In this document: positions 32,405-42,744 of the stretch, piece by piece
How positions within the stretch are numbered: position 1 is the stretch's first letter
Layout: every line of letters starts with the position of its first letter
Source of the DNA: Turritopsis dohrnii
Taxonomy: Eukaryota > Cnidaria > Hydrozoa > Anthoathecata > Oceaniidae
Assembly (NCBI GenBank): GCA_027922465.2
Contig: BQMF02000047.1
Span: forward strand, 310,001-374,000
Reading direction: 5' to 3'
Length of the DNA: 64,000 nt
Notes under the pieces: model-generated
The model's input: the letters and a program-made list of their open reading frames with translations, nothing else
Database searches by the model: none
What the model was told of the DNA's origin: nothing
Made by a program: the position numbers and the translations under genes

Positions 32405-32647
32405 ATGAGTAAAGATGAACAGTTTGATTCATTTTTCGAGGCAACCAAGAAAGCATTCAATCCAACAAATCGGAACATCGGTCTTGTCACGAAAGAGAAA
32501 ACCACACAAAGATGTGCCATTTTGGATCAGTCTGCACCAGTTGATTTTCGCGAAATTTTCAAAAATATAAAAAGAAAAACGACAATTGATAAAGAACGTC
32601 TGAACCACAATTCTTATCGTACTGACGAGTGGTACCACATCAGCTAA
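32405..32647 (+). CDS. Small hypothetical protein or first exon, 80 residues
   Basis: ATG at 32405, ending at a TAA at 32645-32647. Composition looks like real coding (MSKDEQFDSFFEATKKAFNP, LDQSAPVDFREIFKNIKRK) with balanced charge, few low-complexity stretches and hydrophilic character; no signal peptide, membrane segment or known domain. It could be a small cytoplasmic or nuclear protein or a gene fragment. I do not recognise a family. It lies alone between the hairpin at 31726 and the GCGCGC element. Confidence 0.35.
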   Translation: MSKDEQFDSFFEATKKAFNPTNRNIGLVTKEKTTQRCAILDQSAPVDFREIFKNIKRKTTIDKERLNHNSYRTDEWYHIS

Positions 32648-33336
32648 GTCCGAACAATTCTTTTCAAACAAAGAAGAATGACAACTTGGATCAGTTCAAC
32701 TATGTGTAAAAAAAGATTCAAATCGTTGTCAATTTTAAATGCTCACACTGATATAAATCATTGATAGAAAGTAACCGAAAGGTTTTTGATGTTATAACGT
32801 CTACCGGACGTCCGGTCCCTATGGCCCACTGGGTAAAGACAGACGTCGGAGTGAGCTCGGGACTCTCAAAGATCTTCAGTGACTTATATCGGTAGCTACA
32901 TTAGTGTGCTATCACAACCAATAAAATGCGTTTTTTGAAAGCCTTCTGAGTCGTTTTAAGAGCTTACCCAAAATTTTCTGTGTCCCCCCAACCATGGTGT
33001 GGGCGACAATGTTTGAGGAAAAATTATGGAACTTTTGGCCCCTACATTTGAAATTATCAGTGGCTAACGAATTGCCGTTAATCTGTAATCTAAAACAATT
33101 CACTTGGAAAAACTAGAAAAAATTGAATATTATTTTTCACTTGCAACATCTATTCTTTGTATTTTTTTGTAATCTTTAAGACGAGATTAAATAACTGTTT
33201 TTTATCTTCGTCACTGTCTGTTTTGTCCAAGTTTATAAGCAAAATGTTGATTCATGCCTCACGAACTGAATTAAATCATAAAGTTTCATCAAAACTTGTC
33301 CGTAAAAAACAAAAAATCGGCCATCGGTGGAAAACG

Positions 33337-34475
33337 TACGATGGCCCAGAAGGGTCAAACTGCGCGCACGTCAAGAAATACTGCGCGCTTCCCTTTTACT
33401 GCGCGCTTCTCCCTTTTACTGCGCGCTCTTGTGTAACCTTACACTGCGCGCTGTCATCGATCTTTCTGCGCGCTCTTCACAATACTGCGCGCTTCCCTAC
33501 GACCACACTACTACGACCATATCAAAATTCGTGTTTTCGAATGGTGTGATTAAAGGAAAAATGTGTGATTTTTTAATAATTAGTCCATTTGACAGAAATA
33601 TGTTTACATAAAGCAAAAATTTTAAATATTCAAAATGAGTTCTAGAAATTGAACTTTGTTGTAAAAACGTAGCTCCATTTACAACACGAGTTAAGTTTGA
33701 CTTGTGTGTTTTACACTAGTAATCACAAGACATAGAGTAAAACACGCTTTGTTTTTTTTTTAGTCAAATAAAGTAAATTCAGAGTTATTTTCAATTTCTC
33801 TAAAACATCGTTTTCCATTTTTTTCCTTTCCAACTGTTCAAAATTAAAAGATACAAAAAAAAATAATATATTTTTAGATCTATCCTTCAGCTTCTCAGTA
33901 AGAGCTTTATTGGTTTTGTAAATGGAAATCAAACGTAAGTGGCTCTGACATGAAAAATGAACACTGAAAAAAGAGCTTCAAATACAATTTTTAATCAATT
34001 TCTATTATATTATCTCTCTTGGTTAAATGTACTTTCACATTTCTTGAGGCAATGAAGAAAATGAGGATTAGGAAGGCAAGGGAAAATGACGGAAATATTT
34101 TTGATTTTATATTACATAAATAGTTGTTTTGAGAAGATAAAGAAGTAGAACATCTCCAAATTGTGCTCAAAATTTGAATTTTTTCAAAATTACCTTTTTT
34201 CGTTTATCCGCGAAATTAAATTAACTCAAAATTTCATCCACTTAAGGTATTATGCAATAAATTGCTCTTGGGATAAGAGAAGCGCGCAGTAATACGAAGA
34301 GCACGCAGTGTCACGAAGAGCGCGCAGTATTACGAAGAGCGCGCAGAAAGATCGATGACAGCGCGCAGTATAAGTTTACACAAGAGCGCGCAGTAAAAGG
34401 GAGAAGCGCGCAGTAAAAGGGAAGCGCGCAGTATTTCTTGATGTGCGCGCAGTTTGACCCTTCTGGGCCATCGTA
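33337..34475. mobile_element. Element with long GCGCGC-block inverted repeats, 6-bp target duplication
   Basis: 1139 bp bounded by TACGATGGCCCAGAAGGGTC and its reverse complement. Inverted ends run about 140 bp (to around 33480 and from around 34335) and are near-perfect. Each arm holds about seven ACTGCGCGC blocks at irregular short spacing (CTTCCCTTTT, CTTCTCCCTTTT, TCTTGTGTAA between). Flanked by AAAACG on both sides (33331-33336; 34476-34481). The middle (33550-34250) is AT-rich without coding sequence. Fold-back-like nonautonomous DNA transposon of unassigned superfamily. Confidence 0.85.
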
Positions 34476-35122
34476 AAAACGGCCTAATATAAATTAGAAG
34501 GGTTTTGAGAGAAGGATAGAGTTGTTATTTCATATTCTGCTAAGTAGTCAAAACTATTATGATGGTAGACCCAGTGCTGGAGAAGCGTGTTGGGCAACCA
34601 TACTCCTAGTCAGGACGCTACCGTCAAAAAAAAGGTGGCGGGATGCGGATTAATCATAAATGGTTTAGAAAGCTCAAATACCATCCTCTTGTTACGAAAA
34701 TGTTTACTGGCCAGTTTCTAGTCACCAAAATGGGCTTGCCAGGACCAAAATACGTTTTTTCCATATGACGTCACAGGTCAAGTGGTAAGGAAAAGATTTT
34801 TTTCGAATTTTTCAAATATCATTGATGTCAACTGAAAGAGTTTAAAATTCTAAGTAAAAAACATATATAAACGGTAACGTAATTTTGTCTACATCAGCCT
34901 CTTAAAAGTGCTATGACGTCATCGAAAAGCAGTGTAAAAATGAGCGATTAAAGAATTATGACATCACGTGACATTCCACTGGACACTGGATACATAAAAC
35001 ATTGATAAATAAAAGAAGCTGCTTCCAATTAATGTTTGACTTTTACGAGTTCAACGGACAGCAAGAAACAAACAAACATCATCTTATCCTATCAAGAAAA
35101 CAGAGACATAAACACGTTCAGT

Positions 35123-36642
35123 TTAACTATTCCATATTTCAGTGTCCATCATCTTCTTCTTCTGTCTCGCTGTCAGGATCAGCATTGTCTCTACCAGTGT
35201 CAGAGGTTTCTTGTTAGCGCATTCGTGGCATCCACATAAATCTGTACACGGGAGAGCATGTGATAAACAGATACAGTTTCCTTTTTGACAAGCTGATTTC
35301 TTGTAGTTGCATGAAATCAGTTGTAACACATCATCTGGAGCTGGTGGCAAAATTATCCACTGTATGGAAAGGACCCCATCAATAATTTTCCAACCGTGCC
35401 CATCTGGCGAGGGGATGACAAAACTTGCATTTAAAGCATTTCGAACCATAGAGGTAACAAAGGAAACACGCTTGCAGTGACAGAGCAACGCATCTCTGGT
35501 GGGAGGAAGCTTTTGCGGAGGTGGGGTGATCGTTGCTGATGTAAACTTTAAGTATCTGGCTTCATTGACGTTTTCACATTTCAAGCTATATAGTTTACAT
35601 ACAGTATACTCCCGATAAGTGGTACACCGGATAAGTAGGACGCTCGCTAGTACACTTTTTCCCGGTCCCTTGGTCTTGCTTACCCTTTTCAGGCAAAAAA
35701 ACTTCGCTTAAGTAGTACACCGGATAAGTAGGACGCCCGCTAAGTAGTATACTTTTTCCCGGTCCCTTGGCGCAAAAACTCCGCATAAGTAGGACATTCA
35801 ATGCAGCGACTTCCAGAAGAGTGGAATGTTTTTGGTTCAAATCGTCAATGAATAGATTGTAAACAATCAATCGAAAGATTTTGTTGAAAAAATGTCACAG
35901 AAAATGTCTGAGGGAATTCAATCTACCTCAAGACAAACGACGTTGACAGATTTTTGCATTACGTAAATTATGTTGTACTTAGATATTCAAGGTTTAAAGT
36001 GATATAAATACATTGCATCCTGCTTCTAATGGTTTGTTTCTTATATTGTAATGACCATGGCCTAAAACCTTTCATAACTGGGACAAATCAACCCTTTTTT
36101 GCAAGTGTCCTACTTACGGGGAGATTCGGATAAATAGGACGCCCGCTAAGTAGTACGCTTTTTTTCGGTCCCTTGAGCGTCCCACTTATCGAGAGTATAC
36201 TGTATTTTTGTAACACCGCGAACAATGATGTGTCGAATGTTGTGTTTTCTCCTAGCCGTGTGAAAACATTCATGAACTCTGGGGAGTCCTGCATTATTTT
36301 TAAAGCTTTGGCTTTTCCAATACCATGAAATGAACTCGTGTAGTCATTTCCGCAAAAGGCATGCAATGACGGGAGTACCAGGCAGTATTCTTGACCAAGT
36401 TCAAGAGCAATGTTACTTATGCCAAGTACACGGGTTCGTTCTTTGACTCCGATTTTGACAAAGAATTCTACCTCGATTTTTTGGCTGAAATATAGCGAAT
36501 AAATGGCTATATCGCTATTGACTGTATGAATACAGATATTCCTTGCTTCATGGTTAGTGACGGCATGAAGAGAGCAAAGAAACACCTTCGTATCAGCCTC
36601 TTCTTGATTATTTCTTAGGGAGGTTTCTTCGACGCAAACCAC
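35123..36642 (-). pseudogene. XPG/FEN1-like protein of a repetitive family, split by a MITE
   Basis: Two pieces on the minus strand. The upstream piece, 36642 to 36205, reads EEADTKVFLC, VNSDIAIYSL and LPSLHAFCGNDYTSSFHGIG, the last resembling the GCDY..GIG region of XPG/FEN1 nucleases. The downstream piece, about 35600 to 35123, reads LPPTRDALLCHCKRVSF, GHGWKI, LPPAPDDVLQLISC and a Cys-rich tail (CNYKKSACQKGNCIC, CTDLCGCHECAN). From memory the two halves occur together in long proteins that are repeated in cnidarian and echinoderm genomes. A 601-bp TA-flanked MITE lies between them, and taking it out leaves the halves one base out of frame. The sequence upstream of 36642 begins at a possible acceptor (CGATAG), so earlier exons may exist. 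Likely dead. Confidence 0.65.
35602..36202. mobile_element. Pogo/Tigger-type MITE (GATAAGTAGGACG family), TA-flanked
   Basis: 601 bp; inverted ends CAGTATACTCCCGATAAGTG and CAGTATACTCTCGATAAGTG, flanked by TA (35600-35601; 36203-36204). Repeated GGATAAGTAGGACGCCCGCT and TTTTTCCCGGTCCCTTGG subterminal motifs. No coding sequence. Confidence 0.85.
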
Positions 36643-38019
36643 CTATCGTGGAAAGTAAAATAAGTATTCAGTTATCGTTTGTAGCGAAAAGTAGTCGGTC
36701 ATAACGTAGCTAAGTAATCTTCAAACCAAAAAGGAATTCCAAAATGTTAAATTTTACCTCGCCATCACTGCAACACAGTTTATAAAACGGTTTCCGTTTT
36801 GGCTTTATTTCGTTCGAAACAGATCGAACGCTGAAACGTTCGATCACTAAGACGGAGGTCATAAATATATTAATAAAGCTCTTTTATTGAACATTTAAAT
36901 GAAGTATTTTAACGAAACGATTTTCTTATTTTTTCTAATGTACCAAAATCTTAAGTACAAAAAATACATCAAGTTGGGACCAGTTTATGAATAGGATTGT
37001 CGTCAATAGCGAAACTGTTGTGGATGTTACCCCCGTCCGACGTCCGACAAGCACGTGCAAGTTAAAAAATGAACAGAAAAAATGGCGTCGATGTGAAAAA
37101 TAATCGAGGGATTTATTTGTGGCATAAATTTACTCTGTACACATTCATTTGGCGGAATTAAAGGTGCCAGTAAACATTTTCTTGATGGGAAAGGATTAAC
37201 ATTATCATTTTTTAAGGTTTTGAATAATCCGCAAAAATGTTTTAAAATCGAAAATTTTAGTCGGTAGCGACCTGACTATCCTATTCATTGTAAACTCAAT
37301 TTTCCTTTTATTTTCCTTTTAAATGAACAATGAAATTGGAATTGATTTCATGGGTGGCAAAAAATCAAAATTATAATGAATGATATTCCTTGTCATAAAA
37401 AGGAATCGTATGCCACTTTATATGCACATTACCGTTTTTAAGTTGTGTTATGATGCTCCCCTCCTAATTATTATTATTATTATTATTGGAATTGCTTACA
37501 ATAAGCTTTTCGTGTGTGCATGGTGTTTGTAACTTCAAAACATAAAATGGCACATATCATTTTATTTATATTATATATATGAGTGAACTGTGTTTCATGT
37601 CCATACATGTCTATTCATTTTTTCTTTGAAGAAAGTTGCCTATATTATTTCAACAGGAAAAGAAACCACGAATGTTAGCAAACTAACAATGCCATTCATC
37701 CAGAAAACATGTCGTGATTTGTCACCTGTGTTTGGGCTTCGCGCAAAATACTAGTAATTAGCCATAACCTGACCAGGTGACGTTCGTCCAAAGTAACAGT
37801 CACTTTGTTTTGTGGCTAGTGTGCCATACTGGTATAAGATAGTATTTTGTTGATGCTTGTTACTTCAGAATTATTAACTTCACTTCACTTTCTATTAATC
37901 AACTCCTTACTCCTTAGTAAATTATAAAGATGTAATAGGGGGGAGCATTTTCTATAATTTACAAAGAGGTGAAAGAGTAGCTCTAAAAAAAATAATAACT
38001 CTTGTTATTTTTACTTTGC
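36643..38019. other. AT-rich gap
   Basis: No gene supported. A short ATT microsatellite lies at about 37468-37489. Confidence 0.4.
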
Positions 38020-38471
38020 TTCTATTTTTTCTATATTACAATAACAAGGAGATTTCTTAATTTGAATGTCAGCGATATCAATTTTAATTATCTTTCTTTT
38101 TTTCTTCAAGTTTTTTTTCAAGACTTCTGCAAATTTCTTGTTATCTGTGGTTGCCTCCTGTGCTTGGCTGGAACTACCAAGCCAATTTCTCTTTTTCTTT
38201 AACCCATGACTTCAGCTTGCAAAGATTTATTGTTCTCTCCAGTGCTTAGAAAATTGTTTAATAATTGTGATGTTTTAATTGGTACATGTCCAACTAGCAT
38301 ATCTTGATCTTCTGCTCTCTTGTAAACACCAAGTGCAAACTTGTCATACATCAAAGCTGCATTTCTGGGATCTGGATTGCATTTGAGTTCTTCCCCAATA
38401 AACGGCAACTGGTTATCTTTGTAAATATGATGACCACTCACAGGTCCAGTGAATTCGATTTTGTAAAGCAT
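38020..38471 (-). pseudogene. HIRAN-like accessory protein, second element
   Basis: From 38471 the frame reads YKIEFTGPVSGHHIY, GEELKCNPDPRN, MYDKFALGVYKRA and MLVGHVPIKTSQLLNNFL, aligned along its whole length with the protein at 6172-5579 (GHHVY, YDKHAIGVYKK, LVGHVPIECSSLLDYFL). It stops at 38199, but KRKREIGLVVP follows at once in another frame, as in the first copy, and weaker similarity goes on to about 38020. Upstream of 38471 a stop sits inside the region matching MARIQP. Hence a pseudogene with at least two frameshifts and one stop. Confidence 0.7.
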
Positions 38472-38625
38472 TTCATAGCTTAAAGATAAATTCCTTGCTC
38501 AAGCCATTTCTTCTTTCAAGCGCAGCTGAAGGAAAGAATTTCGAAAATCTTCATCCCCTCTCACATCGGAGAAACGTTGCTTCCCTCTTTTCTCTCTTTT
38601 CTATAAATACTTTCATGGGCATTGT

Positions 38626-38895
38626 TCGAATGACTTGCATCAACTGAACCCTTCTCCTAAGACTTTCTCTCGGAACACTCGTCTCTCTTTGAATTCTCAA
38701 CCTTTGACTGTTCAGGTCCCAACATGCCATAAGAACTTTTATTCATCTAGCTTTTTCCCTCGGACTGCTCGCCTCTGGGATTCTCTCCCTTATAGTTGTT
38801 TTCCTGATGAGTATGATCTGCAATCTTTTAAACCCAAGGTTAACCGCCACCTTGCTCTGTCGTGGCTTCGGCCTTGCAGGGAGCAATCCATTTAA
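38626..38895 (+). pseudogene. LINE reverse transcriptase 3' fragment
   Basis: The last 90 codons of a non-LTR retrotransposon, ending in FFPRTARLWDSLP, DLQSFKPKVNRHL and a stop; this is the usual C-terminal end of CR1/jockey-like polymerase proteins. A different family from the LINE at 11915-12919. Severely 5' truncated; inserted between the divergent HIRAN-like and transposase genes. Confidence 0.75.
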
Positions 38896-39043
38896 AGAAA
38901 AAAAATGCTTCTTCCTAATCAACAACAACAAAACGTTTCGAATGTTTGAATGCCAAGAATCCTGAGGACATTGTAGTGTTTTTCCTTTTGAAAAAATCAA
39001 AGCAAAGTCTTAATACATTGTTCACAGTGTGGTCAGTGTCAAC

Positions 39044-40708
39044 ATGGCTACTGCAAAAGAACACGATTCTGCTATTTCTCACAAAGGAGAAACTATTAAT
39101 AGTTATACAGCTGAATTCAAAATGAAGGCGATTCTGCATGCAGAAAAATTTAGCATAAATTCTTCTGCAAGACACTTGTTAATGAAGAAATGGAAAGAAA
39201 AAAATTTGGAATTGGTTGTGGAACAAAGAGCTAATGATCTATCTTTGCGTAGAAAAACTTCGGTTTGTCAAAAGGATCCCAAAATGGTTGTTTCCAAGCT
39301 TGTTGCCTATGTGTTACGCATTCGAAGACTACGTTTGCAACATCATAGTGTCCTCCAACCCCCTGGTCCCCAAGCAAAGACCTCCCCCCTCAAGCAAAGT
39401 ATTTTGAAAACTCCCCCACCCTTAATGTAGATGTAAACCACGATCAATATTATATGCATACGGGTATTTAAAATGTTTTTTTCTCTTCTTTGTAGGCTCT
39501 TAACGCTTATACATTTTCAAATAAAATCAACAAAATAATAAAAAGTTTCATTATAAATGAAACATGGAATCTTCGATGTAAACAAAAAATCTTATTACGG
39601 CAATAGCAACCATTTTTAGTTTTTATTTACATTTTTTTGTTATCCTTTTCCCATAAACTGTCACATTAGAAGTCTCACTTTCTGAATTGGAGAATGCTAT
39701 GCTCTCTCCCTCTCTCAAAACCTCTCAAAAATATCAAGTCTCACTTTCTGAATGGTGAAAAAATGGGCTGTCTAAAATAGTCAATATGAGTTAGATTTCA
39801 AAGCAAGCAACTGCAATATAAACAAACTTCGAAAATAATGAAGAAAATGTGAACAGTAAAAATGATCCCCCCACCCCCAAGGAAAAGCTTGGGGGACTGG
39901 GGGGTGGGGGGGGGACATGAACATAACTACAGTGTGAATAGTATGTACGCTATGAGACTCCAGGTTGGTTTTATATGGTTTCTTCATCTATGATCAAGAA
40001 AATTGAAAATCGAAAAGTGTTACTATGAAATCAACTGGTCACGAAAAAAGTTGCATAACTGTTTGTTTAATTGCTCAAGCAAGTGCGAAGAAGATGAAAC
40101 CATTTATCTTGTTCAAAGGGGCCAAATGAGAGGTAGAAAAACTAAACAAGGAATTCTGTGGGAAATATATTGTTGTATCATCAGCAAATGACTGGATGAA
40201 TTCTGAATTGACAAGTCAGTGGATCAATCAGTTTCTTGGTAGTTTTTCCTTTTCCTGATGCCTGCTTGCATGGGATACATATTTTTATCATGTAGAAGAT
40301 TCTACAACAACCTCAAGAAGATCGTTGCAGTTTTGATTCAAGGTGGTTGGCTTTGAATTACATGAAGAAACCAATTTGAGAAATTTGAAAGCACCTCCAC
40401 AGAGAGAAATTGTCCAGTGGATTCTCAAATCATGGGAAAGGCTGACCAATGAGATGATCAAGGAGTCTTTTGTTTCATGTGTGGTAACGTGCCACCGATG
40501 GAAGTCAGGATGACCAAATCTCCTGTTTCAATGAAGGCAAACCCTGTAGCAATGGTCGTGCCATGCTGAAAGAACAGCTAGAATTCATGAATGTGACAGA
40601 AAAGAATCCATTTATTCCTGATGAGAACACATTAATACAAGCAGCTCCAGAGGAGTTACTCGCCAACGAGGATGAAGGTGACAAGGAAGATATTGATATC
40701 GATATTTA
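39044..40708 (+). pseudogene. pogo/Tigger-like transposase, second element
   Basis: Aligns in pieces with the transposase at 6247-7641: SHKGETINSYTAEFKMKAI, then after a deletion LSLRRKTSVCQKDPK, then (after the MITE) the ETP-W/MVS region near 39950 with the catalytic Asp codon apparently lost, then VVSSANDWMNSEL, LLAWDTY, NLKAPPQREIVQWILKSW and an acidic tail EDEGDKEDIDIDI at 40668-40708. Many stops and frameshifts; the VPGG..T..Q region is missing. Dead copy. Confidence 0.8.
39349..39916. mobile_element. C-rich-ended MITE inside the transposase pseudogene
   Basis: Inverted ends ACCCCCTGGTCCCCAAGC (about 39357) and, on the opposite strand, ACCCCCCAGTCCCCCAAGC (about 39887-39906). Transposase similarity stops at its left edge and resumes shortly after its right edge. 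The right end has runs of 5, 6 and 9 G. Confidence 0.6.
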
Positions 40709-40865
40709 GTTTTGATTAAAACATACGTTCAAATTATTTGTCTCAAAAAAAATTTCTAAAAACATCTTTACATATTCGTTATCAAAAAAAATGTATACCC
40801 CAAGTGAAGATAATTAATAAGCACCCCCTTCGAATAAGCCCTGCCCTCAAATAAGCGTCCCACCA

Positions 40866-41740
40866 CCCCCACCTCACCTATTGAGCTCTATCAAATTTGT
40901 AAATATCATTTTGGATGCAGGAATCCCTTTAAAAAACTATATTCACTAAAGCCATATCAGAAACTTGAGAACATTGCTAACCCTTGACACAAAACAAGTT
41001 TGTTTCATGGATACATATATAATAAAGTTTACATCCAGAAGTACCTATAGGATCTCTACTCGGTCTGAATCTATAAGGTTGAGTGAGAGAAAAAATTATC
41101 ATATTCTTGGTTCCAATGTGTGAATGATGACGCAATCATATCAATGTAAATTATATTGACCAAGTTCTGAAAAATGCAGTCAATAACTTTCACAAAACGT
41201 TTTGCTTTAAAAGTTTTACTTTATGAATTTTACTTATGAAAGTGATGGAAATGAGACTTCATATATCAAAGTGTATAAGGAAGGATACAAAGGTAAGGAA
41301 CTTGGTGTAAAACTTGCAAACAACAACACTGTAATAAGTATCCTTATATTTATGAACATACTCTACATAGGAATTGTTAGTTTACTCTAAACAATATTAT
41401 TTTTTGAAATGAACGTTACTGAGAAACATACTTGCTTCAAAAAATGTTATAATAAAGTTGAAAGGGTTAGTGTTGTTTGTATTATTTCCATTAAGCTAAA
41501 AGGCAATGTAAAATTGAATATACTTTCTCATAAATGTCAAGAAAAATAGTATGTTTTTGAAAATAACACACAAGCAGAAAAAATGGAACCACTTCACTGA
41601 TTGAATAAATCGAAAAGCTTCTGCTTAAATATATTTGTCTAATATTCTTACAACATTTCACTGTTATATGTAACAAATGAGCTGTCTCTAATATCTACCA
41701 TCTTCTTAGTCTTAATGTTTATTGCATTTTAGTCTTTTAG
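40866..41740. other. AT-rich gap upstream of the FAM151-like gene
   Basis: No gene seen. Just before the ATG at 41741 are two acceptor-like sites (CATTTTAG, CTTTTAG), suggesting a 5' UTR intron or trans-splice acceptor. Confidence 0.35.
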
Positions 41741-42744
41741 ATGAATAGAAGAAAAAGAAACATCATCTATGCTGTAGTTGGAACATTAGTTTTTCTGAGT
41801 TGTTGTATGTATTTTTGTGTTGATAACAAACCATATTTATATACCCTAAAATGAAAGCATCTCTGACTTGCATTATTCATCTTTTGTGCTTAAATTTATT
41901 AATGTTTTTTTATATTGAAGGTATAGTGATTCCTGTTGTTATTACTCAGAAGTTTATCGATTTTGATGAAGGAGAGTCTGCATCTATACGCCAAATGCTC
42001 TTGCAGTATTTTAACTTGAATGATGGTATTCACATTGTATGGGCACATGCAGTCAATAGTCAACATGATCTTGCACTTGCATTGAATGATACCAAAATCA
42101 TGATGTTAGAAGCTGACATAGTATTGGATCCTGTATTGAACATACCAATAATGTCTCATCCGCCATCATACAAAAGCGACATCAATTTATCAATGTGGTT
42201 GCAACAAGTTCTGATTGCAAGCAAAAAGGGAATAAAACTTGACTTTAAGCAAACTGATGTTCTTGATCCTTCAATGAAAATTTTGGAAGAAATGTTAAAA
42301 CACCAACCCATAGAACAGCCTATTATACTCAATGCAGACATTTTGCGTGGACCTAATAATAACATAACTGAACCTGTCGACTTTGATTCATTTCTCAATT
42401 CAGTGACTCATCTAGAGAATGTTATAATATCTCCTGGCTGGACAACAGGCTATGTGGATAACACATCTTCAGGTTACACGTGGGATGATGTTCGTCAAAT
42501 GAATGACTTAGTGACAGATGGAAAATATGAGGTGACGTTTCCAATTCGTGCATCGCTTGTATCCAAATCAGTGTTACAGCTGATCTGGTTGTTGGAACAA
42601 AATCCGAATAGATTTACGCTGACTATTTGGACGTCACTTAAAGATAAGTACAACATAGATGATTTGTTGGTCTTGAGAAGGTATAAGAGAAATGTTTATT
42701 TTGATTTACCCGAGTTTGAAGTAAACAAACTCAAACATAGTTGA
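41741..42744 (+). CDS. FAM151 (menorin)-like protein
   Basis: The family has a GDPD-like TIM barrel; the nematode member MNR-1 (menorin) acts in dendrite patterning, and the enzyme activity of FAM151 is not settled. Recognised by VWAHAVNSQHDLALAL, MMLEADIVL, PIMSHPPS, KGIKLDFKQ, NADILRGPN and SPGWTTGYVD. Best model: exon 1 41741-41804, intron 41805-41920 (donor GTATGT, acceptor ATATTGAAG), exon 2 41921-42744, phase 1 on both sides, 295 residues. This gives a basic start (MNRRKRN) and one hydrophobic segment (IIYAVVGTLVFLSCC then IVIPVV), i.e. a type II signal anchor. Alternative: one unspliced frame from the ATG at 41851 with a cleavable signal peptide (MKASLTCIIHLLCLNLLMFF). Either way the barrel faces the lumen or outside. 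3' end complete; length is that of FAM151B. Confidence 0.85.

Larger units (their letters stand above)
38020..40865. mobile_element. Second HIRAN-plus-transposase transposon, decayed and with nested insertions
   Basis: Same order and divergent orientation as the element at 5393-7802: HIRAN-like on minus (38471 to about 38020), transposase on plus (39044-40708). Right subterminal repeats remain (TTCGAATAAGCCCTGCCCTC then AAATAAGCGTCC, 40826-40860), matching the GAATAAGCGCCGCCCTCG units of the first element. The left end is not recognisable. A LINE 3' piece (38626-38895) sits between the two genes, and a MITE (about 39349-39916) within the transposase. Protein divergence from the first element is large, so these are old, separate members. 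Confidence 0.8.
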
